Below, in pieces: positions 44,201 to 52,375 of a DNA stretch of 64,000 nucleotides. Made by a program: the position numbers and the translations under genes. Source of the DNA: Terriglobia bacterium. Lineage in GTDB: Bacteria > Acidobacteriota > Terriglobia > Bryobacterales > Bryobacteraceae. The first letter of the stretch is position 1. Every line of letters starts with the position of its first letter. Below the pieces are notes generated by a model. That model saw only the letters and a list, made by a program, of their open reading frames with translations. It made no database searches and was not told the origin of the DNA. The DNA is taken from NCBI GenBank assembly GCA_020073445.1, contig JAIQFE010000032.1:1-64000 (forward strand), in the 5' to 3' direction.

Positions 44201-46354
44201 CAGCCTGTCGTTCATTGGTTCCGGCATCACAAGTTCGCCTTCCACTGAATAGCGCCCGAGGCGCAGGACATGGGCTTGCTTTTCTTGATTTGAGAGCTCG
44301 GCCCCTTCGTATTCGAGCTTGTAGTACAGCAACAGCGCCTCTGTGTATGTAAGACAGGGCAACCAATCGACAGTCCTCGCATCGTTGAGAAAGAGACCGA
44401 GGTAGACTGCCCCATCCAGTAGTCGCGGGTGCGGGGCATGCTTGAGACCGGCCACAAAAGTCTCAAGGCGCTGCTCCATGTCCTCGGACAGCTGGCAGCA
44501 CGCCAGATTCCAATAAGCAGATGGCGAGTAGAATTCTTCGCCACATATCTGGTCAAGCTCCAGCCTCGCCGGCATTTGCTTCTTATCCTTGGCCAATGCG
44601 TAGGCTTGGTAGTCACGAACAATATTGCGGGACACACCCTGCAGTCGGGGTGCCATTCTGTCAAAGAGCGTTGCGGCGCGCCCGAAGTCCCCGGCATCAA
44701 GCGTTTCCTTCGCGGCGACAAACGCTGGATCTAAGGTTCCTCTTTCCCTGCTCTTTGGGTCGTAAATCAACAGCTTCGGTTCCATCACATACTCTAGGCC
44801 GAGTCTGACATCGAGTCGCCGTTCTAGGATCTCCTGAATCCTTTGCTTATTAACGCAAACGAATTTGTACGTTTCTTCAGTCGCGCCGCGGTTGATGACA
44901 TTCTGGAAGTCGGGGTCCTTGAGGATGTTACTTACAGGACCTTTGCTGTCTGGCACACTGCTGAGACCGAGAGAATCCCAAGCGTCAACCTCCTCCTCTC
45001 GGGGTTCGATACCGAGCTCTTCAGCCTTCGAAATATACTCCTCGTGGATGTCACGTAGTTGTGGACCGTAGCTCTGCAGGATCTGATCGCGCCTTTCCCC
45101 ATCTCCCTGCGATTGCAGCATCTTACATATCCCGGCAAACGCCTCGATCAAACCCTGACGAATCCAGAGATCATTTCGCCTCGTCTTGGCTGCGGCGCAT
45201 ACGCGACTGGCATCAGAGAGTAGTGCCGGCAATTCGCACGTGAGGGCTTTCCTCGGAAACTGAGTTAGCATCCAAAGATGTAGGCTGTTGGCCCTTTCAC
45301 TCCGATCGGTGTCTCTGTCAGGATGTCTGTGAAGCAACGCGTACGAGTAAACATAAAGTGAAACCCTCTCAGCCATTGCCAGGGTCTGTTCATCGCCCCC
45401 TCGGGAGTATCCATTCCAAAGATCGCTTGCGGCGAAATAGAAGGGTGACTTCATCGCGGCCGCAGATGCACCTGGGTCCAGCTGCGTCACCTGATCAATG
45501 GTCATCTGCTTCAGAGGTGAGTTCTCTGCGAATGCAATCGCCGTCAGGTCGAAAAGAATATTCTGGCGTTCTTGCTCCAAGCTGGCTTCCTCAAGGACCT
45601 GCGGTGCTCCGAGAATCCCTGTCTGTTTTTCGAGTGCCGGCCTTTCTCCACCCTCGTCATCTTTCTCGGCGAGCTCCTCTGAGGAGGAGTCTGCAACCGT
45701 CTGAGGTACGTCGACACCCAGAGCTGTCGCGGCCTCCGCAAGTTGCAGCCGCAACCCAGGCTCTTGTATGAGGGCCGCGCAGCGCGCTACAGCCCAGGTT
45801 CTTCGCAACTCGCCGCTCAGGCCGTTTGCATCACCGCGTGCTATTCGAATCACAAACTGCGTTTGTACACAATCAGCCAAGGCCTCCAGTGGGACTCCAA
45901 TCGGCGCGAGAGCCTCAGATGCCTCTTGACAGAGGACATCCAAATCATCCTGGTCGTCACAGGATCCCGCCAGAATCCGGGCCTGAACCCATGCTCCGCA
46001 AGCGATTAGCTTCGTGGCCACAGTGACTTGGCCGCCCGCTGCCGCTGCAATACTGCAGATCCGATCGGTCAACTCTTCCAGGCCGCTCGCAGACCCTCCG
46101 ATGGGGGCCCGATCGAGGGCGCTCCTCCCTACGGAGCAGCTCAGTTGGAGGAACCCATCACATATCCTGGACTCCCACTCATTGACGGCTGCCCCTTTGA
46201 AGATCAGGCCCATCACATCCTGGAGCAGTTTTTGATCTTCCCCAATGCTGTTCTGGCGGTGCTCAAGTACCAGTCTTCGGATCTCGAACCAAAAAGGGCG
46301 CAGGATTGCGTGCAACTCGCTGGCTTCCAGGAAACTGTACGACAGGCTGATCAC
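41258..46354 (-). CDS. Giant STAND-like ATPase with C-terminal NYN RNase domain
   Basis: A 1698-residue protein. Residues ~1-800 are helical and repeat-like, suiting a sensor superstructure. About 830-900 contain a Pro-rich linker (PPLPPTPPTPTPTPE), and 1000-1115 a beta-sandwich. Residues ~1118-1400 form the ATPase: FFGRKEEQEAVLASV, Walker A GIRRAGKSSLL (~1162), Walker B RVLALLDDFQSL and a winged-helix relay (~1420-1490). Residues ~1502-1698 are a NYN (LabA/PIN-like) domain: AIFIDVANL, ADDTVLQ and VLVTGDKDYRVKV carry the acidic metal-binding residues. STAND proteins oligomerise on sensing a trigger, and NYN domains cut RNA, so a trigger-activated RNase is the natural reading. The combination is not one I recognise as a named defence system. 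Confidence 0.75.
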   Translation of the reverse strand: MISLSYSFLEASELHAILRPFWFEIRRLVLEHRQNSIGEDQKLLQDVMGLIFKGAAVNEWESRICDGFLQLSCSVGRSALDRAPIGGSASGLEELTDRICSIAAAAGGQVTVATKLIACGAWVQARILAGSCDDQDDLDVLCQEASEALAPIGVPLEALADCVQTQFVIRIARGDANGLSGELRRTWAVARCAALIQEPGLRLQLAEAATALGVDVPQTVADSSSEELAEKDDEGGERPALEKQTGILGAPQVLEEASLEQERQNILFDLTAIAFAENSPLKQMTIDQVTQLDPGASAAAMKSPFYFAASDLWNGYSRGGDEQTLAMAERVSLYVYSYALLHRHPDRDTDRSERANSLHLWMLTQFPRKALTCELPALLSDASRVCAAAKTRRNDLWIRQGLIEAFAGICKMLQSQGDGERRDQILQSYGPQLRDIHEEYISKAEELGIEPREEEVDAWDSLGLSSVPDSKGPVSNILKDPDFQNVINRGATEETYKFVCVNKQRIQEILERRLDVRLGLEYVMEPKLLIYDPKSRERGTLDPAFVAAKETLDAGDFGRAATLFDRMAPRLQGVSRNIVRDYQAYALAKDKKQMPARLELDQICGEEFYSPSAYWNLACCQLSEDMEQRLETFVAGLKHAPHPRLLDGAVYLGLFLNDARTVDWLPCLTYTEALLLYYKLEYEGAELSNQEKQAHVLRLGRYSVEGELVMPEPMNDRLPEAQIQRYMTGLLERKQPAAFEFWLRCRELISTNRYQHWEVKADFLEKTGRRAEAAKAFEEEFRARLRYFGILARNAKDRRRASELLQYTRRRLDTWLGFCWPELKNVGFNLFNMAKNFEKQYDTSIVSNRLRKIYDTEPPPLPPTPPTPTPTPENLSQILTTVGAECQSRLRDLSELSSVRWHLDTLLDALRRGSSDGSTEALGLLMGQWENYSRLVIDTERQTALLKAQTAYADLRKNLQRELTDQQWSLAGPFLNACKRVNESLARDAKLLPNLTVEAVTEGAVEVDSTAEHTGFALRVRCASGDTAVRLKGATLTLDDSVTTFALRDRLEEVQMQVGPTDTCVLSFDTAPNLRLIQPRTLQCVLAFEYAGGDYHTPPLKLQLVQRVCPPLPNDSPYISGRPLDPVEIEGHFFGRKEEQEAVLASVRDGQQRLRYVCGIRRAGKSSLLNSIEYEVGKRSLPLIPVYLSAGEVKSLTSVGRFLFNLLAKISSHSDIAGAGVQPPPEERCCENMPLAYSQFVKDLAEKIPGRRVLALLDDFQSLIEAASDARDHNPAVTSGIAGLLNIIYANGNPRARILWVFAGHRTITEYRSLLPGADLWGTLRDLPIDFLDRQSVKEIITEPLRGSSLVVPEETISLVCRQTAGHPEIVQKIAELMLFAAVREKRWILTPADVDAAVRNLALFSDDSFAIAWYPEGELSDDQSRLMVDLIKKTPVGGRIDPGKLVAPRVLTDKDTVALDDLKARRILDESQDGTVGVRAYVLDLWLHKMLKDIRHREPDSPAIFIDVANLTTGRGSATLNDLETTAGEGIAGCFALKTVLSSIEAYVYKLTPIPVAAQWVVNYPERCPAVMECNAKGYRIANIPEYLWRKSQVSRGADDTVLQETMNEVQQQFPNVKHFVLVTGDKDYRVKVENLLKSGKHVHVVSRASALGKPDTKHSYDYLAKRYPERFTVKRLEELLEEEVRPSPDRRGTANV

Positions 46355-46786
46355 GGAACCTCCCTACATATGGAGAACGCGTTACGGTTCTAAATATTTT
46401 CAAAAACTTCGCAGCGATAAGCTTCACAATGTATCACGTTGTGAACATACGGGGATGGAGTTTAGTCTGTTGGTGCCTCGCGAGTGTGCAAGATGGCAGC
46501 TATTTCTGGAATAACGCACCTAAATCGAACTGCTGGCCGACACCCCCGTGAAGAAATGGCATTAGAGGGCCGACGACCCTTGAAAACCGCCTTCAGCCAA
46601 GTTCGTTGGTAACGTCGAACTCTGTATCAGCGGGGTGCGGTTCGAAGCAGCTCGTAACGATTCCCACGCGCAATCGTTGTCATATCCGAGCGGTGCGAAT
46701 ATCCCTCAACCAGACCGAGGCGGGCATGGCAACGCGCCCAGGGCTGGTTCTGAAGGTTGCCGCCAGCGCTTAACGGGAGGAATTCC
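46355..46786. other. Intergenic region between divergent STAND-NYN and vWA genes
   Basis: 432 bases that must hold both divergent promoters. An AT-rich stretch lies close to the STAND gene (TCTAAATATTTTC near 46389-46401). No gene or strong hairpin is evident, and I cannot assign promoter boxes with confidence. Confidence 0.4.
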
Positions 46787-48343
46787 ATGAATCTGACAGC
46801 TGAAAAACGGCTCATTGAAGAGACAGATCACATTCCGACCCGGTCGGAGCGATCCGCTGAAGCAAAGCAAGAAGCGCTCTCTGAGCAAGACGCGGTCACG
46901 GAGGGGGTTAGCAGACACGAAGGGGACAGAGAAGCGAACCCAATGGAGAGCCTCATGAAGATGATGAGGCTACACGGGCCGCTCTTCTTCTTGGTGATCG
47001 TATTGTTCAGCGCAGATGTTCCCATCCAATGCGCTCTGAACTCAATAGCCTTTCCCAACCTTCATTGGGTGGCTCTCATCATCATCGCCATGCTGGTTGC
47101 CGCCGGCATCGGGGCCGTGGTGGAGGTCTCTGCATTCGCATTGCTGTTTGATCCGTACCGGCTGCTGCGGACCTTCCGGCTCTGCCTCACGTGTGCTGGC
47201 CTTGCTGGGATCTTCGCCGCCGTATCGGGAACGATGCTGCTGTTCTCTCGAACGGCTGGCGGCAACATCGTTGATTTCCTGGTCCAGGCGGTACCGATCG
47301 CGTTTTGGACCCTGGGCGAAAGCTTGCCGATCGCTGCGGGATTCCTCTCGGCGGCCGTCTGGACGCTTGGGTATCCGAAACGGCGGGACCGCCAGATCAA
47401 GAAGCTCAAAAGCAGGTTGTCGGAACTGGGCCGGTTCCTGGACTGGTTGGAAAACGACATACAGAAGCATGCCAGCAAGGTCGTCACCATGGTGCTGGCC
47501 TGCTGTCTACTCGCCGCGCCCGCTTTTTCACAGGGAGGCGTCGCGCCTCCGAGCGGCGCCACGTCGGGTTCAGCCACCGCGAAGGCCCAGCCCAACAGCG
47601 ATACGAGAGGACCGGGCGCCTTGACGACACCAGCTCGGGACAAAATCCGGTGCCTAGTTGCCTCCGACATGACGGATTCGGTCGATCCTGAGTACCGCCG
47701 CCTTGCCGTTGCGCGCTTCATTCGAACTGTGTACCAGTTCATCACGGCCTTTCAGTGTGCGGGCCTGTCGGCAACAACTTTCGCCGATGAAGGTCCTTAT
47801 AGCCCGCTCACCGAAATTGAGGCTCCGCTCCGGCCGGCCGCCGAGGATTGCTCGAAGGCGACCTTCACCGCAAATGGTATGGACAAGATCACGCAGAATA
47901 TCAGCGGGTTCCAGACATATTACCGCAAGCGTGCCGAGGAGGCGTGCCAGGTGGCAACCCAATCCCGCCTCGCAGATTTGGACCTGAAAACGCAAGAGCT
48001 GACCAAACGGGTCGCAGCCGTCCTGAACCCGGACCTTCCCACTCGTGGACAGTGCACAGCAATCTACGGCTTGATTTCGTGGGCCGTGAGGCGCAATAAC
48101 GTGATCATCTTAATAAGCGACGGGCTCGAAACCTGCGAGCAGGTGCGACCGGCATTCCAACTGCCATCGGACTCACGCCTGTTTCTCATACTGCTGCCGT
48201 CGCGTTCCCTGATGCACAAGAACGGCCGATCCGCCCTTCAGATCGCGACGGGGTGGGAGACGATCGTCCGCGGTCTCAAAGTGGTGATGCCGACCGACGT
48301 CACCCCGGACCTCTGGAGCGATCTCGCGTCTACCGGGCGCTGA
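46787..48343 (+). CDS. Membrane protein with extracytoplasmic vWA-like domain
   Basis: The ATG at 46787 has GGGAGG 7 bases upstream. The 518-residue product has a charged N-terminus, four membrane helices (about 65-185: LFFLVIVLFSADV, ALIIIAMLVAAGIGAVVEV, LCLTCAGLAGIFAAVSGTM, AVPIAFWTLGESLPI), a charged coiled stretch, one more hydrophobic segment ending in AAPAFSQ and then a ~250-residue vWA-like domain. Its MIDAS motif is CLVASDMTDSVD (DXTXS variant) with IILISDGLETC as the later strand. Such domains bind metal and protein ligands. It is divergent from the STAND-NYN gene and may be its membrane sensor or anchor; that link is inference. Confidence 0.65.
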   Translation: MNLTAEKRLIEETDHIPTRSERSAEAKQEALSEQDAVTEGVSRHEGDREANPMESLMKMMRLHGPLFFLVIVLFSADVPIQCALNSIAFPNLHWVALIIIAMLVAAGIGAVVEVSAFALLFDPYRLLRTFRLCLTCAGLAGIFAAVSGTMLLFSRTAGGNIVDFLVQAVPIAFWTLGESLPIAAGFLSAAVWTLGYPKRRDRQIKKLKSRLSELGRFLDWLENDIQKHASKVVTMVLACCLLAAPAFSQGGVAPPSGATSGSATAKAQPNSDTRGPGALTTPARDKIRCLVASDMTDSVDPEYRRLAVARFIRTVYQFITAFQCAGLSATTFADEGPYSPLTEIEAPLRPAAEDCSKATFTANGMDKITQNISGFQTYYRKRAEEACQVATQSRLADLDLKTQELTKRVAAVLNPDLPTRGQCTAIYGLISWAVRRNNVIILISDGLETCEQVRPAFQLPSDSRLFLILLPSRSLMHKNGRSALQIATGWETIVRGLKVVMPTDVTPDLWSDLASTGR

Positions 48344-48763
48344 AGTCGAGGAGTGACAAAGGAGGTGGCCCTATGCGCAATCAATCTTTTTCGTGATGGC
48401 GATCGCCAGCGACAATGATTACCACGAGCCCGGGTCTCAAAGGCATGCGGCAAAGGCGATCAGTTACCGTACGCCGAATGAGTTCGCCGAGACCTCGAAA
48501 TCCTCAGTTATGACTGGCTGAAACAATCGAGGCAAGGTCAGCCGCACAGGTACGTGACGATTCTGGTTGCCCGGAAGTTGCGCAATTTGTCTTGGCGACG
48601 ATGCCGGCATTACGCTTGCTCAAAGTTCGCCACCATTCCCCTCGGATGGGCGGCTTCTACTCGCTGATAGCGCGGCTTTCTTCAGCTGCCGAGAGAAATG
48701 GTCAAATATGACATAAGCCTATTCGCAACCTGTAACTCGACAGTACTGTTTGGAGGAGATGAC
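48344..48763. other. Region between the vWA and NYN genes with possible decayed coding DNA
   Basis: About 420 bases with no intact gene. A good site (GGAGG at 48361-48365) leads into a 7-codon frame MRNQSFS, which then ends. A second frame further on reads like the end of a transposase. Together these suggest a degraded gene. The ribosome site of the next gene lies at the right end. Confidence 0.4.
48414..48521 (+). pseudogene. Possible IS3-family transposase C-terminal remnant
   Basis: This frame reads NDYHEPGSQRH ... ISYRTPNEFAETS and stops at 48521. SYRTPNEFA is the end motif of many IS3-family transposases (GYRTPXEFA). Only about 36 codons remain and the DDE core is absent. Chance cannot be excluded. 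Confidence 0.3.
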
Positions 48764-50167
48764 GTGGACCGCGTACTTGTATACGTCGATTGGGAGAACA
48801 TCCACTACACTCTTGAAAAGATTTATCGCGTAGATGTTCCCGCCCTCGAGTGTCTCAAGACGATCATCGTGAGAGCCAAAGAATATGGTCGTCCTCACGT
48901 GGAAGTTTACTACAACGATCATCTCGGGAGGCGCGATCATGATCTTGGACGGGCAATCCGGGCCTGTGGTGCGTACGCCCAGCCCATATCCTCGGCGCGG
49001 GTTGAGAAGAACCTCGCGGATACGTATATTGCGACGGACGCCATTCGGCAGTACATTCACCAAAAACCGTCCGTGGTAATCATTGTCTCTGGCGATAACG
49101 GCTACTCGCCCGTTCTGAGAGCAATCAAAGACGAAGGTGGTGAAGCTTTGATCTTTAGCTTCAAGAAGTCGATGGCCAATGTTTTCCAGGATTCTATGCT
49201 TGTGGACGAGCCGATCATCCTCGATGAGTTGATTTTGCCCCACGGTACACCACTCGCCTCAACGTTCGAACTGAAACAAGAATCGACTACCTCGAAAAAA
49301 CCTGAGAGTACGGCAAACCTTGTAGTTCAATTGCCGCCCCCGCGGTCCGTTCGATCACAGGCAGCCCCCAAACGGGTGCAACGAACTGCCGCGGACTTCA
49401 TTGACAGTCCGACGTCGGGGAGCGCAATTCGAATTATCTTAAGGCTGACACAGGCCCTGGCCCATGAGTTTGGTGAGAACATCTACACCCGTGATAATCT
49501 TCCCGCTGCCTGTTCTTCCGAGTCCGAAGAATGGACTCCAATATTGGATGTCGTCCACGAGGCTATTGCGACCGGCAAGCTTTCCGTGCTGCACAAGAAT
49601 CGAACGGGTGTTGCTGATGACTACGTGCCAAACTGGGAACACCCTAGTGTCCGCAGTGTGCTGCTAGCCTGGGTGGCGTTTGTCGAAAAGCTCCGGTACA
49701 TGGCGCCAGGTGCAGCTCAGGATACTCCGAAAGAATTGATACTGAGCCAAATCTGTCCCAGTGAGAAAGAAAAGGCCTTGTACTATTCGCCCGACCGGGC
49801 GCTGCTCGAAGCAGTGATGAGTGAAGCGGAGGGCATCGGCGCTCTTATAGCCGACACTACGAAAACAATGGTGCGCTTGGATGCGGATCATCCATTGGTG
49901 AAAACTCCCATAAGGCTCCAAATCCCCTTCCAGGAGCTTCCCAAAGCGCTACAGTCAAATATCCGCGCCTTGGAGAAGGACATTGTCGCGATCAGTAGCA
50001 CTGGTTCTGCTCGCCTGAGCGCGCTCAAGCAGAGATTCGGCAAGCGAGCAAACACACTCGTTGATCTGGGGGTTGCTCTTGGACTGCTGAGCCCTGCTGG
50101 TGCGCTGCATGATAACAAGACAATGATTACCTCGAAGCGGACTTCCGATCCCGCGAAAACTGGTTAG
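48764..50167 (+). CDS. NYN-domain (LabA-like) RNase with C-terminal helical/winged region
   Basis: I place the start at the GTG at 48764 (GGAGG 7 bases upstream), giving MDRVLVYVDWENI, the usual N-terminus of LabA/DUF88 proteins; an ATG at 48698 is possible but has no site. The NYN domain (1-~150) keeps its acidic set: VYVDWENI, DHDLGRAI, KNLADTYIATDAI and IIVSGDNGYSPVL. Residues ~200-460 are helical with two winged-helix-like blocks (SAIRIILRLTQALAHEF ... ; RLSALKQRFGKRANTLVDLGVAL) like OST-HTH modules that bind RNA. It is the second NYN protein within 10 kb, both near sigma-like and sensor genes. Likely a metal-dependent RNase. Confidence 0.8.
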   Translation: MDRVLVYVDWENIHYTLEKIYRVDVPALECLKTIIVRAKEYGRPHVEVYYNDHLGRRDHDLGRAIRACGAYAQPISSARVEKNLADTYIATDAIRQYIHQKPSVVIIVSGDNGYSPVLRAIKDEGGEALIFSFKKSMANVFQDSMLVDEPIILDELILPHGTPLASTFELKQESTTSKKPESTANLVVQLPPPRSVRSQAAPKRVQRTAADFIDSPTSGSAIRIILRLTQALAHEFGENIYTRDNLPAACSSESEEWTPILDVVHEAIATGKLSVLHKNRTGVADDYVPNWEHPSVRSVLLAWVAFVEKLRYMAPGAAQDTPKELILSQICPSEKEKALYYSPDRALLEAVMSEAEGIGALIADTTKTMVRLDADHPLVKTPIRLQIPFQELPKALQSNIRALEKDIVAISSTGSARLSALKQRFGKRANTLVDLGVALGLLSPAGALHDNKTMITSKRTSDPAKTG

Positions 50168-50598
50168 TAGCGAGCTGGACGTGTGGTTGCGCAGTGCGGT
50201 ATCCTCAACCCCGCCACTCGGCCATTCGCGCGTGTCGGTGAATCCTCCCTAGAAACGCGCTGCCATTAGACTCCCAATAACTGCTTTCTAGCGTTCCTAA
50301 AGGCTCTTTGAGTTGCCACTCGTGCCTGTAGTTTCTTTCAGTTCCTAACGCTCAGCCCGCTCATAACCCAATCCGCTATGGCCTTTTTCGAGACGTAGCC
50401 TTCCCAGGAATGTACGATTCGCCGACGATCCGCTCAGAGTAGCTATTGGCGGACCCACGGGCGTTTGTCGGTACTGATCCGCGCCGTGCCCGGAAAGTCC
50501 TCTTTCGCCGAGTGGAGCGTGACTCGCTCAGCGGCCCGAAATCAGCGCGGCAGCGGTCGGAAGTGAGCACCTCGGGATCTTAGTTTGGTGCCCGGCGT
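50168..50598. other. Intergenic region with left island boundary
   Basis: 431 bases between the NYN gene and the convergent ImmA/IrrE gene. The only structured sequence I can support is the left copy of the ~78-bp direct repeat (50266-50343). No gene with a ribosome site is found. Confidence 0.45.
50266..50343. repeat. Left ~78-bp direct repeat flanking the TIR island (att-like)
   Basis: Aligns without gaps to 54005-54082 at a constant offset of 3739 bases: TTAGACTCC, then AGGCTCT and the 16-base block GTTGCCACTCGTGCCT (50312-50327) are identical. Constant spacing shows true common origin. The matching copy lies next to a broken tRNA gene, so an attachment site is plausible. Confidence 0.6.
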
Positions 50599-51369
50599 TT
50601 ATTCGACAGTCTGTGCCCAGAGCAGCGTCAACACGGCGCGATAATTCGGCAGATAAATGGAGTGTTCGAGCAGCGTTCCGACGCGCTCGGCGGCAGCTTC
50701 GTCCAGCCACGCGCTCGCGGGGACCGGAGCGAAATCAGGCGGCGCCGGTGTTCCTGCGAACAGGCCGGCCGCATGAGAGCCTTCCGCGGGCAACTCCTCC
50801 AGCGGAAGAAAAAAGCGGAAACTATCGCTGCGTGCGCACCATGGCGTCTGATTTTCGGCGCTCCAGATCATGGCGCATGGCAGCGCCGTGAGCCGCAGGA
50901 AGCAGCGAATGGTCGCTGTTAGGCTTGTTTCGAACGAGGAGGCAACGGCGGAGATTTGAGACAGCGAGAATATCGAAAGATTGAATGTCCTGGCGAGGAT
51001 GGCGCTTGGAAGCACCAGTTCTGACGCAAACTCGTTGGCCTCGACTTCGGGACGATTTAGGCGGACGTCGAAGCTGTCGATCTTTCTTTCGTCGCAGACC
51101 GTTTTGAGTAGACGGTGGTGCGGCAACACGAAGTGTCCTATCTCATGCGCGATTGTGAAACGTTTTCGAGCCTTCTCGCGCAGACTGGCCTTGATTGCAA
51201 TTATGCCTTTCTGCGCGGTCCTGCTCCGCACCAGGGCGCCGTCGAAACCGCGCGCAGGCACTTCCCGAACGCGCAAGCCCAGTACCTCGCAGAGCGTCGC
51301 AAGGTCCGGCGGCGCGTTCTTCACGAAACGCTGGGTTATGAGGACGGCGAGTTGGGCAGCGGGACTCAT
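50599..51369 (-). CDS. ImmA/IrrE-family metallopeptidase
   Basis: A 256-residue product starting at an ATG that overlaps the previous gene as ATGA. Residues ~60-125 carry the zinc-protease core: FTIAHEIGHFVLPHH, then EVEANEFASELVLPS supplying the third ligand. The N-terminus has FVKNAPPDLATLCEVLGLRV, the usual IrrE lead-in. The C-terminal half holds a strand-rich segment around IWSAENQTPW. ImmA/IrrE enzymes cleave repressors on mobile elements or on DNA damage. As the last gene of a sigma-containing operon it may cleave the partner protein or a repressor of the island. Confidence 0.85.
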   Translation of the reverse strand: MSPAAQLAVLITQRFVKNAPPDLATLCEVLGLRVREVPARGFDGALVRSRTAQKGIIAIKASLREKARKRFTIAHEIGHFVLPHHRLLKTVCDERKIDSFDVRLNRPEVEANEFASELVLPSAILARTFNLSIFSLSQISAVASSFETSLTATIRCFLRLTALPCAMIWSAENQTPWCARSDSFRFFLPLEELPAEGSHAAGLFAGTPAPPDFAPVPASAWLDEAAAERVGTLLEHSIYLPNYRAVLTLLWAQTVE

Positions 51370-51800
51370 GTCTCCTGTTCGGTTTCTCCCCAATCCTGCT
51401 CAAGTTCGTTGGTCAGGCCATCGATGATCGTCTGATCATGTTCGTCCAGCTCCCCGTCCCGATTCCGATAGGCGAACGCGTGGTCGTAGACGGCTCCGGT
51501 AAAGGGGGCCTTGATCGCAGCCACGATCTCAGCCAGCTTCGAGAGCGGCAGGTTATCGATCGTCTTGATCTCGCGCGTGCCGTCGAGCGCAGCCTGCACG
51601 TGATCAGGCGGTAGCTTGTTCTGCAGACGATATTTCACCGCGGCGGCTTCGGCGATGTTCCTGATGCTGGCCACCGGATCAACGCCAGGCGCAAGGGCGG
51701 CAAACAGTGCGTCGAGTTCGTCGTCGGGCAGTGCCGACGGATCACCGAACAGCCGATCCAGGATGTCAGGCTCTTGTTTTGGCTGCTTTTCGCGCGGCAT
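51366..51800 (-). CDS. Unknown small acidic protein between sigma factor and ImmA/IrrE
   Basis: 144 residues, largely helical and acidic (LDRLFGDPSALPDDELDALF ... LPLSKLAEIVAAIKAPF ... EHDQTIIDGLTNELEQDWGETE). No domain recognised. It overlaps the sigma gene by 35 bases upstream and the protease gene by ATGA downstream, so the three are one translation-coupled operon. In such trios the middle protein is often the antitoxin-like repressor or anti-sigma and the substrate of the protease, but nothing in the sequence proves this. Confidence 0.65.
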   Translation of the reverse strand: MPREKQPKQEPDILDRLFGDPSALPDDELDALFAALAPGVDPVASIRNIAEAAAVKYRLQNKLPPDHVQAALDGTREIKTIDNLPLSKLAEIVAAIKAPFTGAVYDHAFAYRNRDGELDEHDQTIIDGLTNELEQDWGETEQET

Positions 51801-52329
51801 AAAGCTCTCTGACTCCTTCCTTTCTCAGCAGGCGATCTTTCAGCTTAGAGACCTGGTGCGGCGTCTTGCCCATGATGCCGCCCAATTCCTGATTAACATT
51901 GTGGTCCCCGGATGTCATTTCGGCGGCCGCGATCAAATCTCGTAATGCCGCGTCGTCACCCACGAGTTCGTAGAGTTTGGCGGTAAAATCCGTCTTGGCG
52001 CGCTCCGGCGCTTCAACCCTCCCGGCCTTCTTGCCTGTTTGATTATCGTCCTCGACCGGGCCGCCGGCATGTTTTTGGCGGCGCAAATGGTCGACGATCT
52101 TGTTGTGCAAGACGTGCCCAAGGTAGACATCAATGGTTCCCTTGCTCTCTTTCCAGCCGAGTCCGTCGGGCGAATCGAGGAACGCGGCGAAAACCTCACA
52201 GAGAACGTCCTCGTAGTCGAACCCCGCGTCAAAAGTGTCGAGCCCGCCGTAGTGGCGCACGATTCGCATGGCCCTCAGCGACAGGACCTTGTACAGCCTG
52301 ACGAGATCGACGCCCTGATACCGGTTCAC
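51766..52329 (-). CDS. Sigma-70 region 2-like factor of the TIR island
   Basis: Starts at a GTG (MNRYQGVDLVRLYKVLSLRA). Residues ~10-95 match sigma region 2: FDYEDVLCEVFAAFLDS, then GTIDVYLGHVLHNKIVDHLRRQKH, the -10-binding helix. The C-terminal ~60 residues contain a helix-turn-helix (NQELGGIMGKTPHQVSKLKDRLL). Length (187) fits a small ECF-like factor, though region 4 is atypical. It leads a three-gene operon and is divergent from the lamin-tail/TIR pair across a region with a long inverted repeat, so it could drive both units. Confidence 0.65.
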   Translation of the reverse strand: MNRYQGVDLVRLYKVLSLRAMRIVRHYGGLDTFDAGFDYEDVLCEVFAAFLDSPDGLGWKESKGTIDVYLGHVLHNKIVDHLRRQKHAGGPVEDDNQTGKKAGRVEAPERAKTDFTAKLYELVGDDAALRDLIAAAEMTSGDHNVNQELGGIMGKTPHQVSKLKDRLLRKEGVRELYAARKAAKTRA

Positions 52330-52375
52330 GCTGTATTTGACTAACTATGGATCATAGCCACGCCGGTTCCCTCTT

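Noticed and set aside
50341-50370. GCTCATAACCC near the left island repeat as a second tRNA-Met anticodon arm
   Set aside because: It is on the opposite strand from the tRNA fragment and no D or T arm is nearby; probably chance.
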